64,000 bases of DNA from Opimibacter sp041746735 (GTDB lineage Bacteria; Bacteroidota; Bacteroidia; Chitinophagales; Saprospiraceae). The stretch is from positions 1 to 64,000 of the forward strand of contig JBGTGP010000032.1 of the NCBI GenBank assembly GCA_041746735.1, read 5' to 3'. Position numbers and translations under genes: made by a program. Each line of letters begins with the position of its first letter. Position 1 is the first letter of the stretch. Under the pieces are notes generated by a model. It ran no database searches. It was not told the DNA's origin and worked only from the letters and a program-made list of their open reading frames with translations. Shown here piece by piece: positions 8,355 to 16,683 of this stretch.

Positions 8355-10561
8355 ATAGATGTCTCTTATTCCTATTTATTTTTCAAGCTTTCACCTTAAA
8401 AAGTTCTGCTCAACAAGAGGTGGTTGTACTATCCGCTGGTTTATTTCAATCGCACCAAAGAATTTTTTTGGCTCCGCTGGATGGATGGATTTTCAAACAA
8501 GGCCATGATCCGAACTGGGCCAATCCGGATATAGACTTGAGTGGCTGGCAAACGATGAATCCAACTGCTTTAAATCCTGAAATGGAGGACGAAGACGGGA
8601 GAATAGAAGGCTGGTTTCGGATCAACATCCGATTAAATGAATCACTCCAAAACATACCATTCTATCTGAGCAGAAGTTTATGGGCAGCCACGGATATTTA
8701 TCTTGATGGGAAACTTCTTCACTCCTTTGGAGACGCGGGCAATCCGTATGCGGCTTTCAATCCTATCCTCAAGTATCCGGTGCCTGTGGACATGGTTGTC
8801 GGAAAAGAATACCTGCTGGCCATCCACTTTGTTGATTACGAATCCACATTTACACAACGGGAAATTCGATTGACTCCACACAATCTGAAACCCTTTCTCA
8901 ACCTTACCGGCCCGGATTATGTCACCTGGGTTACCCGGGATCATAAACTAACACATATATATGTCACCCTTTCCCTTGGTGTATCCTTTTTGTTGTTTTT
9001 CCTCTATTGGTTCCTTGTGTATCTTAATCCAGATCAAATTATTTTCCGAATCATTGCCTGGTTTACTACAGTGGTTTTGGTGGGCACGGTATTCATATTT
9101 GGAAATACGTTTATTGAAATCTCCTATTCTTGGGAAAAAATTCGTTTCCTGTTGGCTGTTTCCTTTCAGGCCATCATGATCATCTTCAGCCTTTTCATGT
9201 TGGAGTGGGTGCTGACCCGAAAAATATCAAAAATGTCATGGGTCATACTTGTGGCCATGCTCATCACCAATATTGTAGCACATGTGTTTTCCATCTCGCC
9301 TCCGTTTGGAATCACTTTTATCGTCATGCTGCTTTACTTCGGACGTAAGTTCTATGCACATCGTGGCGAGATTAAAGGCGCCATTTGGGCCATCGTATCT
9401 GCTGTAGTCGTGGCCACCGGTGCCACTATGGTGTATATCACCCTCCACAAATATTCCCTCGATCTTTTTCATGAATACGAAAAGCCTCTTCTTTCGCTGA
9501 CCATTTTAAGCCTCCCCTTGTTTTTACTCGCCTACATATCAGTTCGGTTTAAAGAAACCCTGATGGCGATGCAGACCGAAAGCAAAAAATTGCTACGGGT
9601 TACAGAAGAGAAGCGTGAAATTCTGGCCAATCAGAACTTATTGCTTGAAAGCCAGATAAAGGAAAGAACTCGTGAATTGAGTGCATCACTTGAAAACCTG
9701 AAATCCACGCAATCCCAACTCATCCAATCTGAAAAAATGGCTTCCCTCGGCGAACTCACTGCCGGCATCGCCCACGAGATCCAGAACCCACTGAACTTCG
9801 TGAACAACTTTTCGGAAGTGAATCTCGAGCTCTTAGAGGAAGTCCGAGCTGAAATCATCCTCGTCAAGACGCAAGATATTGCGTCTCAGCGGGACGTTAC
9901 CAAATCGCTAGAATCCGTCAAGGATATCATCGACAACATCAAAGAGAACGAAGAAAAAATCGTCCATCATGGCAAACGAGCCGATTCTATTGTCAAAGGT
10001 ATGCTTCAGCATAGTCGGAGCAGCAGTGGGGTGAAAGAGCCTACCGATATCAATGCGTTAACGGATGAATATTTACGATTAGCCTATCATGGCCTGCGTG
10101 CGAAGGATAAATCATTTAACGCTACGATGAAAACAGATTACGATCCTTCCAGTGGTAAAATCAATATTGTCCCGCAGGAAATCGGCAGAGTCATTCTGAA
10201 TCTGATTACAAATGCTTTTTACGCCGTCTCCACTTCTACACCCCGTCCCTCTAAAGAGGGAGAGACTTACGTCCCGACAGTAACCATTACTACCCGAAGG
10301 CTTTTGCCCTCTGGAGCAGGTCAGAAGGTGGACCAGAGCGTTGATGTGGAGATTTCGGTCCGTGATAATGGTTCCGGTATTCCGGAGCATCTCAAGGACA
10401 AAATTTTCCAGCCCTTCTTCACAACCAAACCTACAGGACAAGGTACAGGCCTGGGTTTATCACTTAGTTATGATATTGTAAAGGCACACGGTGGCGAACT
10501 GAAGGTGGAGTCCATCCCAGGTGAAGGTTCGACATTCCGTATTCTATTGCCTGTTGAATAA
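8351..10561 (+). CDS. Membrane histidine kinase with 7TMR-DISM-type sensor
   Basis: 736 aa, overlapping the previous kinase by 4 bp (ATGA). An N-terminal signal peptide (about 1-20, ending SSAQQ) is followed by an extracytoplasmic galactose-binding-like domain (about 30-180: DLSGWQTM, GWFRINIRL, LDGKLLHSFGDAG). Seven hydrophobic segments lie at about 200-405, then a coiled coil (LEKTREL-type, SQIKERTREL), HisKA with His near 475 (IAHEIQNPLNF) and a HATPase (NLITNAFYAV, VRDNGSGIP, GQGTGLGLSLSYDIV). This matches the 7TMR-DISM family, thought to sense extracellular carbohydrates or other small ligands. The HATPase carries an insertion of about 25 residues (STSTPRPSKEGET region) not seen in the neighbouring kinases. 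Ligand unknown. Confidence 0.9.
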   Translation: MNRCLLFLFIFQAFTLKSSAQQEVVVLSAGLFQSHQRIFLAPLDGWIFKQGHDPNWANPDIDLSGWQTMNPTALNPEMEDEDGRIEGWFRINIRLNESLQNIPFYLSRSLWAATDIYLDGKLLHSFGDAGNPYAAFNPILKYPVPVDMVVGKEYLLAIHFVDYESTFTQREIRLTPHNLKPFLNLTGPDYVTWVTRDHKLTHIYVTLSLGVSFLLFFLYWFLVYLNPDQIIFRIIAWFTTVVLVGTVFIFGNTFIEISYSWEKIRFLLAVSFQAIMIIFSLFMLEWVLTRKISKMSWVILVAMLITNIVAHVFSISPPFGITFIVMLLYFGRKFYAHRGEIKGAIWAIVSAVVVATGATMVYITLHKYSLDLFHEYEKPLLSLTILSLPLFLLAYISVRFKETLMAMQTESKKLLRVTEEKREILANQNLLLESQIKERTRELSASLENLKSTQSQLIQSEKMASLGELTAGIAHEIQNPLNFVNNFSEVNLELLEEVRAEIILVKTQDIASQRDVTKSLESVKDIIDNIKENEEKIVHHGKRADSIVKGMLQHSRSSSGVKEPTDINALTDEYLRLAYHGLRAKDKSFNATMKTDYDPSSGKINIVPQEIGRVILNLITNAFYAVSTSTPRPSKEGETYVPTVTITTRRLLPSGAGQKVDQSVDVEISVRDNGSGIPEHLKDKIFQPFFTTKPTGQGTGLGLSLSYDIVKAHGGELKVESIPGEGSTFRILLPVE

Positions 10562-10651
10562 GTATATCGGAACGCTACAACCTGATCTCATTAGAATATA
10601 ACATTGACATCCGACTTCAATTAAAACGTCCTTCAACTATTTAATAACGAT

Positions 10652-10903
10652 ATGGAAAATTCAGATTCCTCCTCCGCCCACTACCATGAAATCCTCTCTA
10701 AGCTTTTTGGCGGGATGGAGGAGTCCCTGGTCCGGGGGATGCTGAAAACCGGCCATATCCAATCCCTCAACTCCGGCCCCTATTGATTCAGGCAGGGCGA
10801 TAGGGACAAATCCCTGTTCATCCTGCTGCGGGGACGATGCCGGGCCACCGGCGCTGAAAGCTCATCATGCAGAGAGGATTTGACCAAATGGAGATGTATC
10901 TAA
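10652..10903 (+). pseudogene. Relic of a cyclic-nucleotide-binding (CRP-like) protein
   Basis: An ATG at 10652 opens a 44-codon frame (MENSDSSSAHYHEILSKLFG...) stopped by TGA at 10784-10786. Reading on in the same frame gives FRQGDRDKSLFILLRGRCRA, which strongly resembles the glycine-rich core of a cNMP-binding domain (FxxGDxxxSLFxLLxG). The frame then degenerates to a stop at 10903. The helical start resembles the N-terminus of CRP/FNR-type proteins in Bacteroidota. The 3' part, including any HTH domain, is missing. It sits just upstream of genes for receiver and cyclase proteins, where a cAMP-responsive regulator would make sense. Stop-codon readthrough cannot be excluded, but the loss of the downstream domain argues for a dead gene. 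Confidence 0.6.
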
Positions 10904-11006
10904 CCAAAAACCCTCCTGAACAAAAATTCTGGTTGGATAAAACCTAAAGAAGCCTGACTTGCAGAATTTATATTTACCTTTCCCGTACAACCCATAACAG
11001 CGTCAG

Positions 11007-11381
11007 ATGAAGATATTAGTCGTAGATGATGAGCGCGATGTGCAACTTCTTTTCGAGCAGCGGTTCAGGAGAGAAATCAGGAATCAGGAAATGACCTTCG
11101 CTTTTGCCTTTTCGGGTGAGGAGGCCCTGCACTTTCTCCACACCCATGATCATGAAGCCGTCCTTATTCTTTCAGATATCAATATGCCGGGTATGAGCGG
11201 CCTGGAATTGCTGGCTCAGATCAAGCAAAAGTACACCACCCCACCCCCCCTGGTCATGATGATTACGGCCTATGGCGATGCCGAAAACTACAATGCAGCC
11301 ATGCAATTAGGCGCAGATGAATTTCTCACCAAACCAGTCGAGTTTTCTTTACTCAAAGAAAAACTTAAAGCAATCCTGTGA
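11007..11381 (+). CDS. CheY-like single-domain response regulator
   Basis: 124-aa receiver domain only. The acidic pair is in VVDDERD, the phospho-acceptor Asp is near residue 57 (LSDINMPGMSG), the switch Thr is in MITAYGD and the conserved Lys in FLTKPVE. No output domain is present. Its stop overlaps the ATG of the receiver-cyclase gene by one base (TGATG), so the pair is co-translated. It probably relays phosphate from the histidine kinases upstream, or acts as a phosphate sink competing with the neighbouring receiver. The partner is inferred from proximity. Confidence 0.92.
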   Translation: MKILVVDDERDVQLLFEQRFRREIRNQEMTFAFAFSGEEALHFLHTHDHEAVLILSDINMPGMSGLELLAQIKQKYTTPPPLVMMITAYGDAENYNAAMQLGADEFLTKPVEFSLLKEKLKAIL

Positions 11382-12421
11382 TGGCAAAAATATTGGTCGT
11401 GGATGATGAAGCGGATCTGGAAATGCTGATCAAGCAAAAGTTCAGACAGAAAATCCGCGACCAGCTCTATGAGTTTGTATTCGCGCGTAGCGGAAAACAT
11501 GCTCTCGAGCAACTCCATGCCCATACAGATGTGGACATCGTCCTCAGTGACATCAATATGCCGGAAATGGATGGACTGACGCTCCTGTCCAAGTTGGCCG
11601 AACAGCATAATCTCCTGAAATCCGTGATCGTTTCCGCTTATGGGGATATGGAAAATATCCGGACAGCCATGAATCGTGGTGCCTTTGACTTTATCACTAA
11701 ACCCATCAATTTTGAAGACCTCGAACTCACGATGGAAAAAACCCTTCATCACGTCCGACAAATGCGCCAAACCATGAAGGCTATAAAGGAAAACAATATA
11801 CTCCGGATGTATGTCGATGAAACCGTCCTCAATTTTATGGCCAGCCGTGAGTTCGAATCCTCCCTCATGGCCAATGATACGGTCGAGGCTTCCGTCGCCT
11901 TTATTGATATTTGCAGTTTTACCACCATCAGTGAACATGAACCACCGGATATGGTGGTGCGGCTCCTCAATAGTTATTTTGATATCATGGTCAAAGAGAT
12001 CCTTGACCAGGGAGGCCATGTGGATAAATTTATGGGGGATGCCATCATGGCCGTATTTCGAGGGGAGTATCACCTCGACAGAGCCATTGATGCCTGCCTG
12101 GCAGTACGGACAAGAATCGATACACTTCCTTCACTTCATGATCATGTGTACTATAAGCCTCAGGTTTCCATTGGGATCAATAGCGGAGAGATGATCTCCG
12201 GCAATATCGGCTCTGCCAGCTTACGCCGGCTGGACTATACCGTGATAGGTGATACTGTTAATACCGCACAACGTCTCCAGACTATAGCCAACCCGGGTCA
12301 GATCGTGATTGACGAAAAGGCGTATCAAAAAGTAAAAGAATCCTTCCGTTGCGTCAGTATCGGCGAAACAAAGCTGAAAAACAAAACTCATCCGATGACG
12401 CTCTATGAGGTATTGGAATAA
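11381..12421 (+). CDS. Response regulator fused to class III adenylate/guanylate cyclase
   Basis: 346 aa from the ATG at 11381; a GTG three bases upstream is also in frame but less likely. The receiver domain spans residues 1-120 with phospho-acceptor Asp near 57 (LSDINMPEMDG) and Lys in FITKPINF. A short helical linker leads to the class III cyclase domain, about 165-345. Both metal-binding aspartates are present, near 176 (FIDICSF) and 220 (KFMGDAIMAVF). The substrate-side DYTVIGDTVN motif is intact and fits ATP use. The protein should make a cyclic nucleotide in response to phosphorylation, coupling the kinases to second-messenger signalling. Its one-base overlap with the CheY-like gene supports a shared pathway. 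Confidence 0.92.
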   Translation: MAKILVVDDEADLEMLIKQKFRQKIRDQLYEFVFARSGKHALEQLHAHTDVDIVLSDINMPEMDGLTLLSKLAEQHNLLKSVIVSAYGDMENIRTAMNRGAFDFITKPINFEDLELTMEKTLHHVRQMRQTMKAIKENNILRMYVDETVLNFMASREFESSLMANDTVEASVAFIDICSFTTISEHEPPDMVVRLLNSYFDIMVKEILDQGGHVDKFMGDAIMAVFRGEYHLDRAIDACLAVRTRIDTLPSLHDHVYYKPQVSIGINSGEMISGNIGSASLRRLDYTVIGDTVNTAQRLQTIANPGQIVIDEKAYQKVKESFRCVSIGETKLKNKTHPMTLYEVLE

Positions 12422-12532
12422 AAAGATTCCAATCACTTGCCCACACCGTATTGCGGATGGCTTTGGACCGCGGGCTGCAATGGATCCTGCCCCTATGGCG
12501 GCGGCATCCCAGCCCCTTTAGAAGCGCGTGGT

Positions 12533-12555
12533 GCGCTATTTTTTCAAACGAAAGG
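12533..12555 (+). terminator. Probable rho-independent terminator after the receiver-cyclase gene
   Basis: A short hairpin, AGCGC-GTGGT-GCGCT, is directly followed by ATTTTTTC. It lies about 110 bp after the stop of the cyclase gene and before the next promoter-like element. The stem is only 5 bp, so strength is uncertain. Confidence 0.45.
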
Positions 12556-12616
12556 TGGAGGATTCATAGCGAATGCGTGGAGTTAGCCGGACCGGAAAAC
12601 GGCAATAAAGATTCCT

Positions 12617-12624
12617 TAATTTTG
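12617..12624 (+). promoter_or_regulatory. Bacteroidota -7 promoter element (TAATTTTG)
   Basis: TAATTTTG matches the TAnnTTTG -7 consensus and lies 17 bp before the ATG of the cyclase-TPR gene. No convincing -33 TTTG is visible at the expected distance, so this is a half-site call. Confidence 0.4.
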
Positions 12625-12641
12625 CCTCTGAAAATCACATC

Positions 12642-14582
12642 ATGCCCACACGCCAGCTTGCCGCTATCCTGTTTGCCGATATAGTAGGATATACCCAACT
12701 CATACAAGAGGATGAGGCACATGCCTTGTCGATGCTGGAGCGACTCCGCCAGGTGATGGAGGCAGAGGCGTTGACCCATCAGGGGCAAATCCATGAATTG
12801 CGGGGAGAGGGTACGTTGAGCAGTTTTAAGAGTACACTTGAAGGTGTGCGCGCCGCATTGGCCATACAGATCGCTATGCAGGAAACTCCGGCCGTACCCT
12901 TACGCATTGCGATCCATACAGGGGATGTGACCTTAGACGGTGATGCCTTGTACGGCGATGGGGTCAACATTGCCTCCCGGATAGAATCGTTGGCCCTGGC
13001 CGGCAGCATCCTCATCTCCGAACGGGTATACGATGACATCCGCAATCACAAGGAGATCCAGACCGTGTCCCTCGGCCGGTTTCATCTGCGCAATGTCAAA
13101 GACGAGATTGACCTCTATGCCTTGCGTCATCCGGGTATCTATACTCCCGATTCAACAGACCTTGAGGGTCAAGGGGAAAAAGTTATTCAGAAATCTATCC
13201 TGGTCCTTCCGGTCATCAATCTCAGCCGTGATCCGGAGCAGGACTATTTCAGTGACGGTCTTACGGAAGAACTGATATCGAGTCTGTCCCATCTCAAACA
13301 ACTCCGTGTTTTCTCCCGAACCACCTCTATGAAGTATAAAGGCAGCACGGACGATATCAGACACATAGGAGCTGCCACCGGCGCTACGTACGTGATGGAA
13401 GGCAGTGTGCGCACACAAGGCAAACAACTGCGCATCACGGCCCAGATCGTAGATGCACAACAGGACAAACAACTCTGGTCAGATACCTATAAAGGTACAC
13501 TGGACGATATTTTTGACATTCAGGAGCAGGTGGCATCAAAGATTGCTGAGGCCTTGCGTATCCAACTCACCGAAGACGAAAAAGATACCCTGCAGAAACG
13601 CTATACCGGCAATATGGAAGCCTACCAGCTCTATCTTCAGGGCCGGTTTTTCTGGAACAGGCGCAACGAAGACGGACTGAGTATCGCCGCCCGGTTTTTT
13701 GAACATGCCATAGAAAAGGATCCGGATTATGCGCTCGCCTGGGCCGGGTTGGCAGATACGTACAATCTGCTTGGAGAGTTTACCAATCTCTCAAGACGTG
13801 AGCTCCATCCCAAAGCAAAGGCTGCTGCCAATAAGGCACTCGAACTGGATCCACAGTTGGCCGAAGCCCACATATCTCTGGCCTCCCTGTTGATGCAAAG
13901 TGAATGGAACTGGACACAGGCCGGGAAGGAATTCAGGACCGGAATTCATCTCAATCCCAATTACGCTACCGGACACCACTGGTATGCGGAGTATTTGCTT
14001 TTTACGGGTTCAGCGGATGAGGCGCTGAGAGAGATTGCTATTGCTGTAGAGCTGGACCCGGTGTCTCAGGCGATCATCAAAGATCAGGGCATGACGTACT
14101 ACTACACCCGGCAATACGACAAAGCCATAGAGAAAGCGGTGGTCGCGTTGGCGCTGGATCCTGATTTTGTACCGGTCCATCGTTTGCTGTCGCTTTGCTA
14201 TACGGCGACCGGCAGGTATGATGAAGCGATTGCAGAAAATCAGATCTGGGGACAGCGTACCGGCAATTCGGTCAAAACCCGGGTTGCATTGGCTCATATA
14301 CTCGCCAGTGCCGGACGTCACGACGAAGCCCGCTATCTGATCCAGGTGGTATCCGCTCATGAAACGCTGACCGGCAATGACTACCGGGGCATGGCGTTGG
14401 TCTATGTGGCGCTTGGTGATGCGGATGCGGCTTTTGATTGGCTGGACCAAAGTGCGGATCGTCATGAAGAATCACTCATCAGTCTGAAAGTGGATCCAAA
14501 ACTAGATCCCATCCGGTCAGATCCGCGTTTTACAGCCCTCGTTTTGAGGCTGGGATTATCGGAGGATAGTGGTGAGTGGTAA
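12642..14582 (+). CDS. Class III cyclase domain protein with TolB-like segment and TPR repeats
   Basis: 646 aa, no membrane segments. Residues 1-165 form a class III nucleotide cyclase domain with the first metal Asp near 13 (LFADIVGYT) and a GDGVNIASRIE motif. The second metal position, normally in a GDG motif, reads RGEGTLSSF with Glu near residue 56. Activity is therefore doubtful or altered. Residues about 185-310 resemble the conserved linker found in this family (SILVLPVINLSRDPEQDYFSDGLTEELI, TYVMEGSVR), related to TolB-type N-terminal modules. Residues about 320-620 are TPR repeats (YALAWAGLADTYNLLGE, EAHISLASLL). Probably a scaffold or regulator responding to partner binding by the TPRs. 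A paralogue is at 21684. Confidence 0.87.
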   Translation: MPTRQLAAILFADIVGYTQLIQEDEAHALSMLERLRQVMEAEALTHQGQIHELRGEGTLSSFKSTLEGVRAALAIQIAMQETPAVPLRIAIHTGDVTLDGDALYGDGVNIASRIESLALAGSILISERVYDDIRNHKEIQTVSLGRFHLRNVKDEIDLYALRHPGIYTPDSTDLEGQGEKVIQKSILVLPVINLSRDPEQDYFSDGLTEELISSLSHLKQLRVFSRTTSMKYKGSTDDIRHIGAATGATYVMEGSVRTQGKQLRITAQIVDAQQDKQLWSDTYKGTLDDIFDIQEQVASKIAEALRIQLTEDEKDTLQKRYTGNMEAYQLYLQGRFFWNRRNEDGLSIAARFFEHAIEKDPDYALAWAGLADTYNLLGEFTNLSRRELHPKAKAAANKALELDPQLAEAHISLASLLMQSEWNWTQAGKEFRTGIHLNPNYATGHHWYAEYLLFTGSADEALREIAIAVELDPVSQAIIKDQGMTYYYTRQYDKAIEKAVVALALDPDFVPVHRLLSLCYTATGRYDEAIAENQIWGQRTGNSVKTRVALAHILASAGRHDEARYLIQVVSAHETLTGNDYRGMALVYVALGDADAAFDWLDQSADRHEESLISLKVDPKLDPIRSDPRFTALVLRLGLSEDSGEW

Positions 14583-14605
14583 GTGGTAAGTAGTGAGTAG
14601 TGAGA

Positions 14606-14909
14606 GGGGTGCTTCGACCCGCTTGACACATCCTCGTGCTACAGCTCAGCAACCGTAGTGAGTAGTGAGAGGGGTGCTTCGACCCGCTTGACACATCCTC
14701 GTGCTACAGCTCAGCAACCGTGGTGAGTAGTGAGAGGGGTGCTTCGACCCGCTTGACACATCCTCGTGCTACAGCTCAGCAACCGTGGAGAGTAGTGAGA
14801 GGGGTGCTTCGACCCGCTTGACACATCCTCGTGCTACAGCTCAGCAACCGTAGTGAGTGGGGTGCTTCGACCCGCTTGACACATCCTCGTGCTACAGCTC
14901 AGCAACCGT
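14606..14909 (+). repeat. Five tandem copies of a 51-bp conserved unit (65/58-bp period)
   Basis: A 51-bp core beginning GGGGTGCTTCGACCCGCTTG and ending CTCAGCAACCGT starts at 14606, 14671, 14736, 14801 and 14859. It is separated by a short GTGAGTAGTGAGA-like linker. Within the cores the copies are essentially identical. Two inverted copies lie at 42605-42655 and 42663-42713, and two decayed inverted copies at 19301-19396. The 14583-14967 gap holds nothing else recognisable, so this is a dispersed, locally amplified intergenic element. Confidence 0.9.
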
Positions 14910-14967
14910 GGGGAGTGGGGAAAGAATTCAGATATTGTGGACACTTCTGTCCTAACTGTCAACGCAT

Positions 14968-16317
14968 ATGAAATCGCTTATACTCTTTATATTGCTGTCG
15001 GGCGGCACACTGCTCATGCAGGCTCAAAAATTCTGGCTTATTGCGCCTTCATTTCCATTAGGGCTCAAGACATCGATCGTGTCAGTGACAGACAGTCTTA
15101 TATATATCGGCACGACCTCGGGAATACTGCGAACCTATGATCAGTGTCACACCTTTGACACCCTGCTGGCGGGTACTTACATCTATTCGTTGTATGTGTC
15201 AAACGCCGGTCATCTTTTTGCCGGCGGAAACGGAGTGATATACCGGAGTGCAGATTCTGGTGATACCTGGGATACGCGGGTATTGAATGCGGCCTTTCCG
15301 GTGAGATCTTTTGTGGAGACTTCTGCCGGAGATCTCTTTGCCTCTACGGGTATATACATGGATCCGCAGGGGTTTGAAGGAGCTGGTGTTTACTACAGTG
15401 GTGATGACGGGGTCACCTGGATACAAAAGAATACCGGACTGGCGAGTACACTCTGCATAGATGCGTTGGCGATCGACAGACAGGATCACCTCTATGTTGC
15501 GGTCGCGGACAATGATCAGACAGGGGTGGCTGGACTTTTTTATTCTCCCAATCTCGGATCGAGCTGGCTCAAAGTCCAGGTCACGATTGATGGTCGTGGT
15601 GCTATACCAGATCAGATCCGAATCTATTCGACGACCAGTATCAGTATCTCTCCCGCAGATACAGTGTGCATCAGTGTGCAGGGTGTGGCAATAAATGTGG
15701 GGGTAGAACTCAATTTACGGAAAAACATATTTGACATGCCCTCTGCCAGCGAATGGTCCGTGGTCAACGTGGCTCACAATGTTTCCTGGTGGCTGGATCG
15801 GCTATTATATCCGATTCATTTTGCGCAAAATGGAGATTGGTATTCGTCGTCAGCCGGGTCGGTCCAACTGGGTAAGACCTGGCTGTCCAAAGACAAAGGT
15901 CGTACATGGAGTGCCCATGATGCAGGATTAGGCCTGGATGTCCATGGCCGTCGTAATGTGCAATATTTCACCGAACTATCCTCCGGCCGAATATATATGG
16001 TTCAGCGGCTGGCCGAACTGATCCATTATACGGATACCAGTCAGCTGATCACATCCATAATGCCAAATCGCCCGAATACACTACCCATTACGTTGTATCC
16101 AAATCCTGTGGGTCGGGGTACTATGTTGTATATGGATATGGATGACATTTGCCTGCCTTGTGAGGTGTCGATTACCGATATACAAGGCCGCAGACTGTGG
16201 GCAGGATCAGTATTTGGATCTGGGCTACGTTTACCGGAAGACATTTCGGCTGGAGTGCATACTGTCCAGATCATAGACGGAGTACGTCGGGCAGTATGGC
16301 AGATCGTGGTAGATTAG
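14968..16317 (+). CDS. T9SS-exported protein with BNR/photosynthesis-stability-factor-like propeller
   Basis: 449 aa. The signal peptide (about 1-20, MKSLILFILLSGGTLLMQAQ) is followed by repeated strands with SADSGDTWD and SGDDGVTWI, typical of BNR/sialidase-like or YCF48-like beta-propellers. The C-terminal 80 residues form a type IX secretion sorting domain (LYPNPVGRGTMLYM, VSITDIQGRRLW, SAGVHTVQI). The protein is therefore predicted to be carried across the outer membrane and anchored or released at the surface. No catalytic residues are evident; the substrate or partner is unknown. The gene stands alone between repeat-rich gaps. Confidence 0.85.
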   Translation: MKSLILFILLSGGTLLMQAQKFWLIAPSFPLGLKTSIVSVTDSLIYIGTTSGILRTYDQCHTFDTLLAGTYIYSLYVSNAGHLFAGGNGVIYRSADSGDTWDTRVLNAAFPVRSFVETSAGDLFASTGIYMDPQGFEGAGVYYSGDDGVTWIQKNTGLASTLCIDALAIDRQDHLYVAVADNDQTGVAGLFYSPNLGSSWLKVQVTIDGRGAIPDQIRIYSTTSISISPADTVCISVQGVAINVGVELNLRKNIFDMPSASEWSVVNVAHNVSWWLDRLLYPIHFAQNGDWYSSSAGSVQLGKTWLSKDKGRTWSAHDAGLGLDVHGRRNVQYFTELSSGRIYMVQRLAELIHYTDTSQLITSIMPNRPNTLPITLYPNPVGRGTMLYMDMDDICLPCEVSITDIQGRRLWAGSVFGSGLRLPEDISAGVHTVQIIDGVRRAVWQIVVD

Positions 16318-16683
16318 GTGATATTACGTACGGTCGGGTCGCGACCCGACCATCCCTCTCGACCCGAAACGCACTAGATACCGACACTTTACCTTTTACC
16401 CTTCACCTTTTACCCCACTTGCGCGCTGTACGCGCAAGTTCCCCGGGTGCGACCCGGGGTTGGTATATGTAAGCCCTACAGGCTTATGTAAGTTCATGCT
16501 GTATATGATGATCATCCATACGTTTCATCCCGGGTGGTGAACTGACCATACGTTTACTCCCTTCAACTATGGCTTTACCTTTTACCCTTTAACTTTTACC
16601 CTTTACCTTTTACCCCACTTGTGCCCCAGCACAAGACCTTTTACCCCACTTGCGCGCAGTACGCGCAAGAGCAGGAATAAACC
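16318..16683. repeat. Intergenic gap rich in palindromes and CCTTTTAC-type simple repeats
   Basis: No gene is visible. There is a perfect 20-bp palindrome, GGTCGGGTCGCGACCCGACC, at 16332-16351. CTTGCGCG-CTGTA-CGCGCAAG at about 16419-16439 recurs near 16647-16667 with a changed loop. CCCCGGGT-GCG-ACCCGGGG and AAGCC-CTACA-GGCTT hairpins lie between. Runs of CCTTTTAC-like units occur at about 16388-16415 and 16571-16617. Related CCCCGGGT and AAGCC hairpins recur near 46687-46760. The first palindrome could also terminate transcription of the T9SS gene. Confidence 0.7.

Noticed and set aside
11851..11860. GTTCGAATCC, resembling a tRNA T-arm
   Set aside because: It lies in the coding sequence of the receiver-cyclase gene and no acceptor or anticodon stems surround it. 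No tRNA or rRNA gene was recognised in the window.
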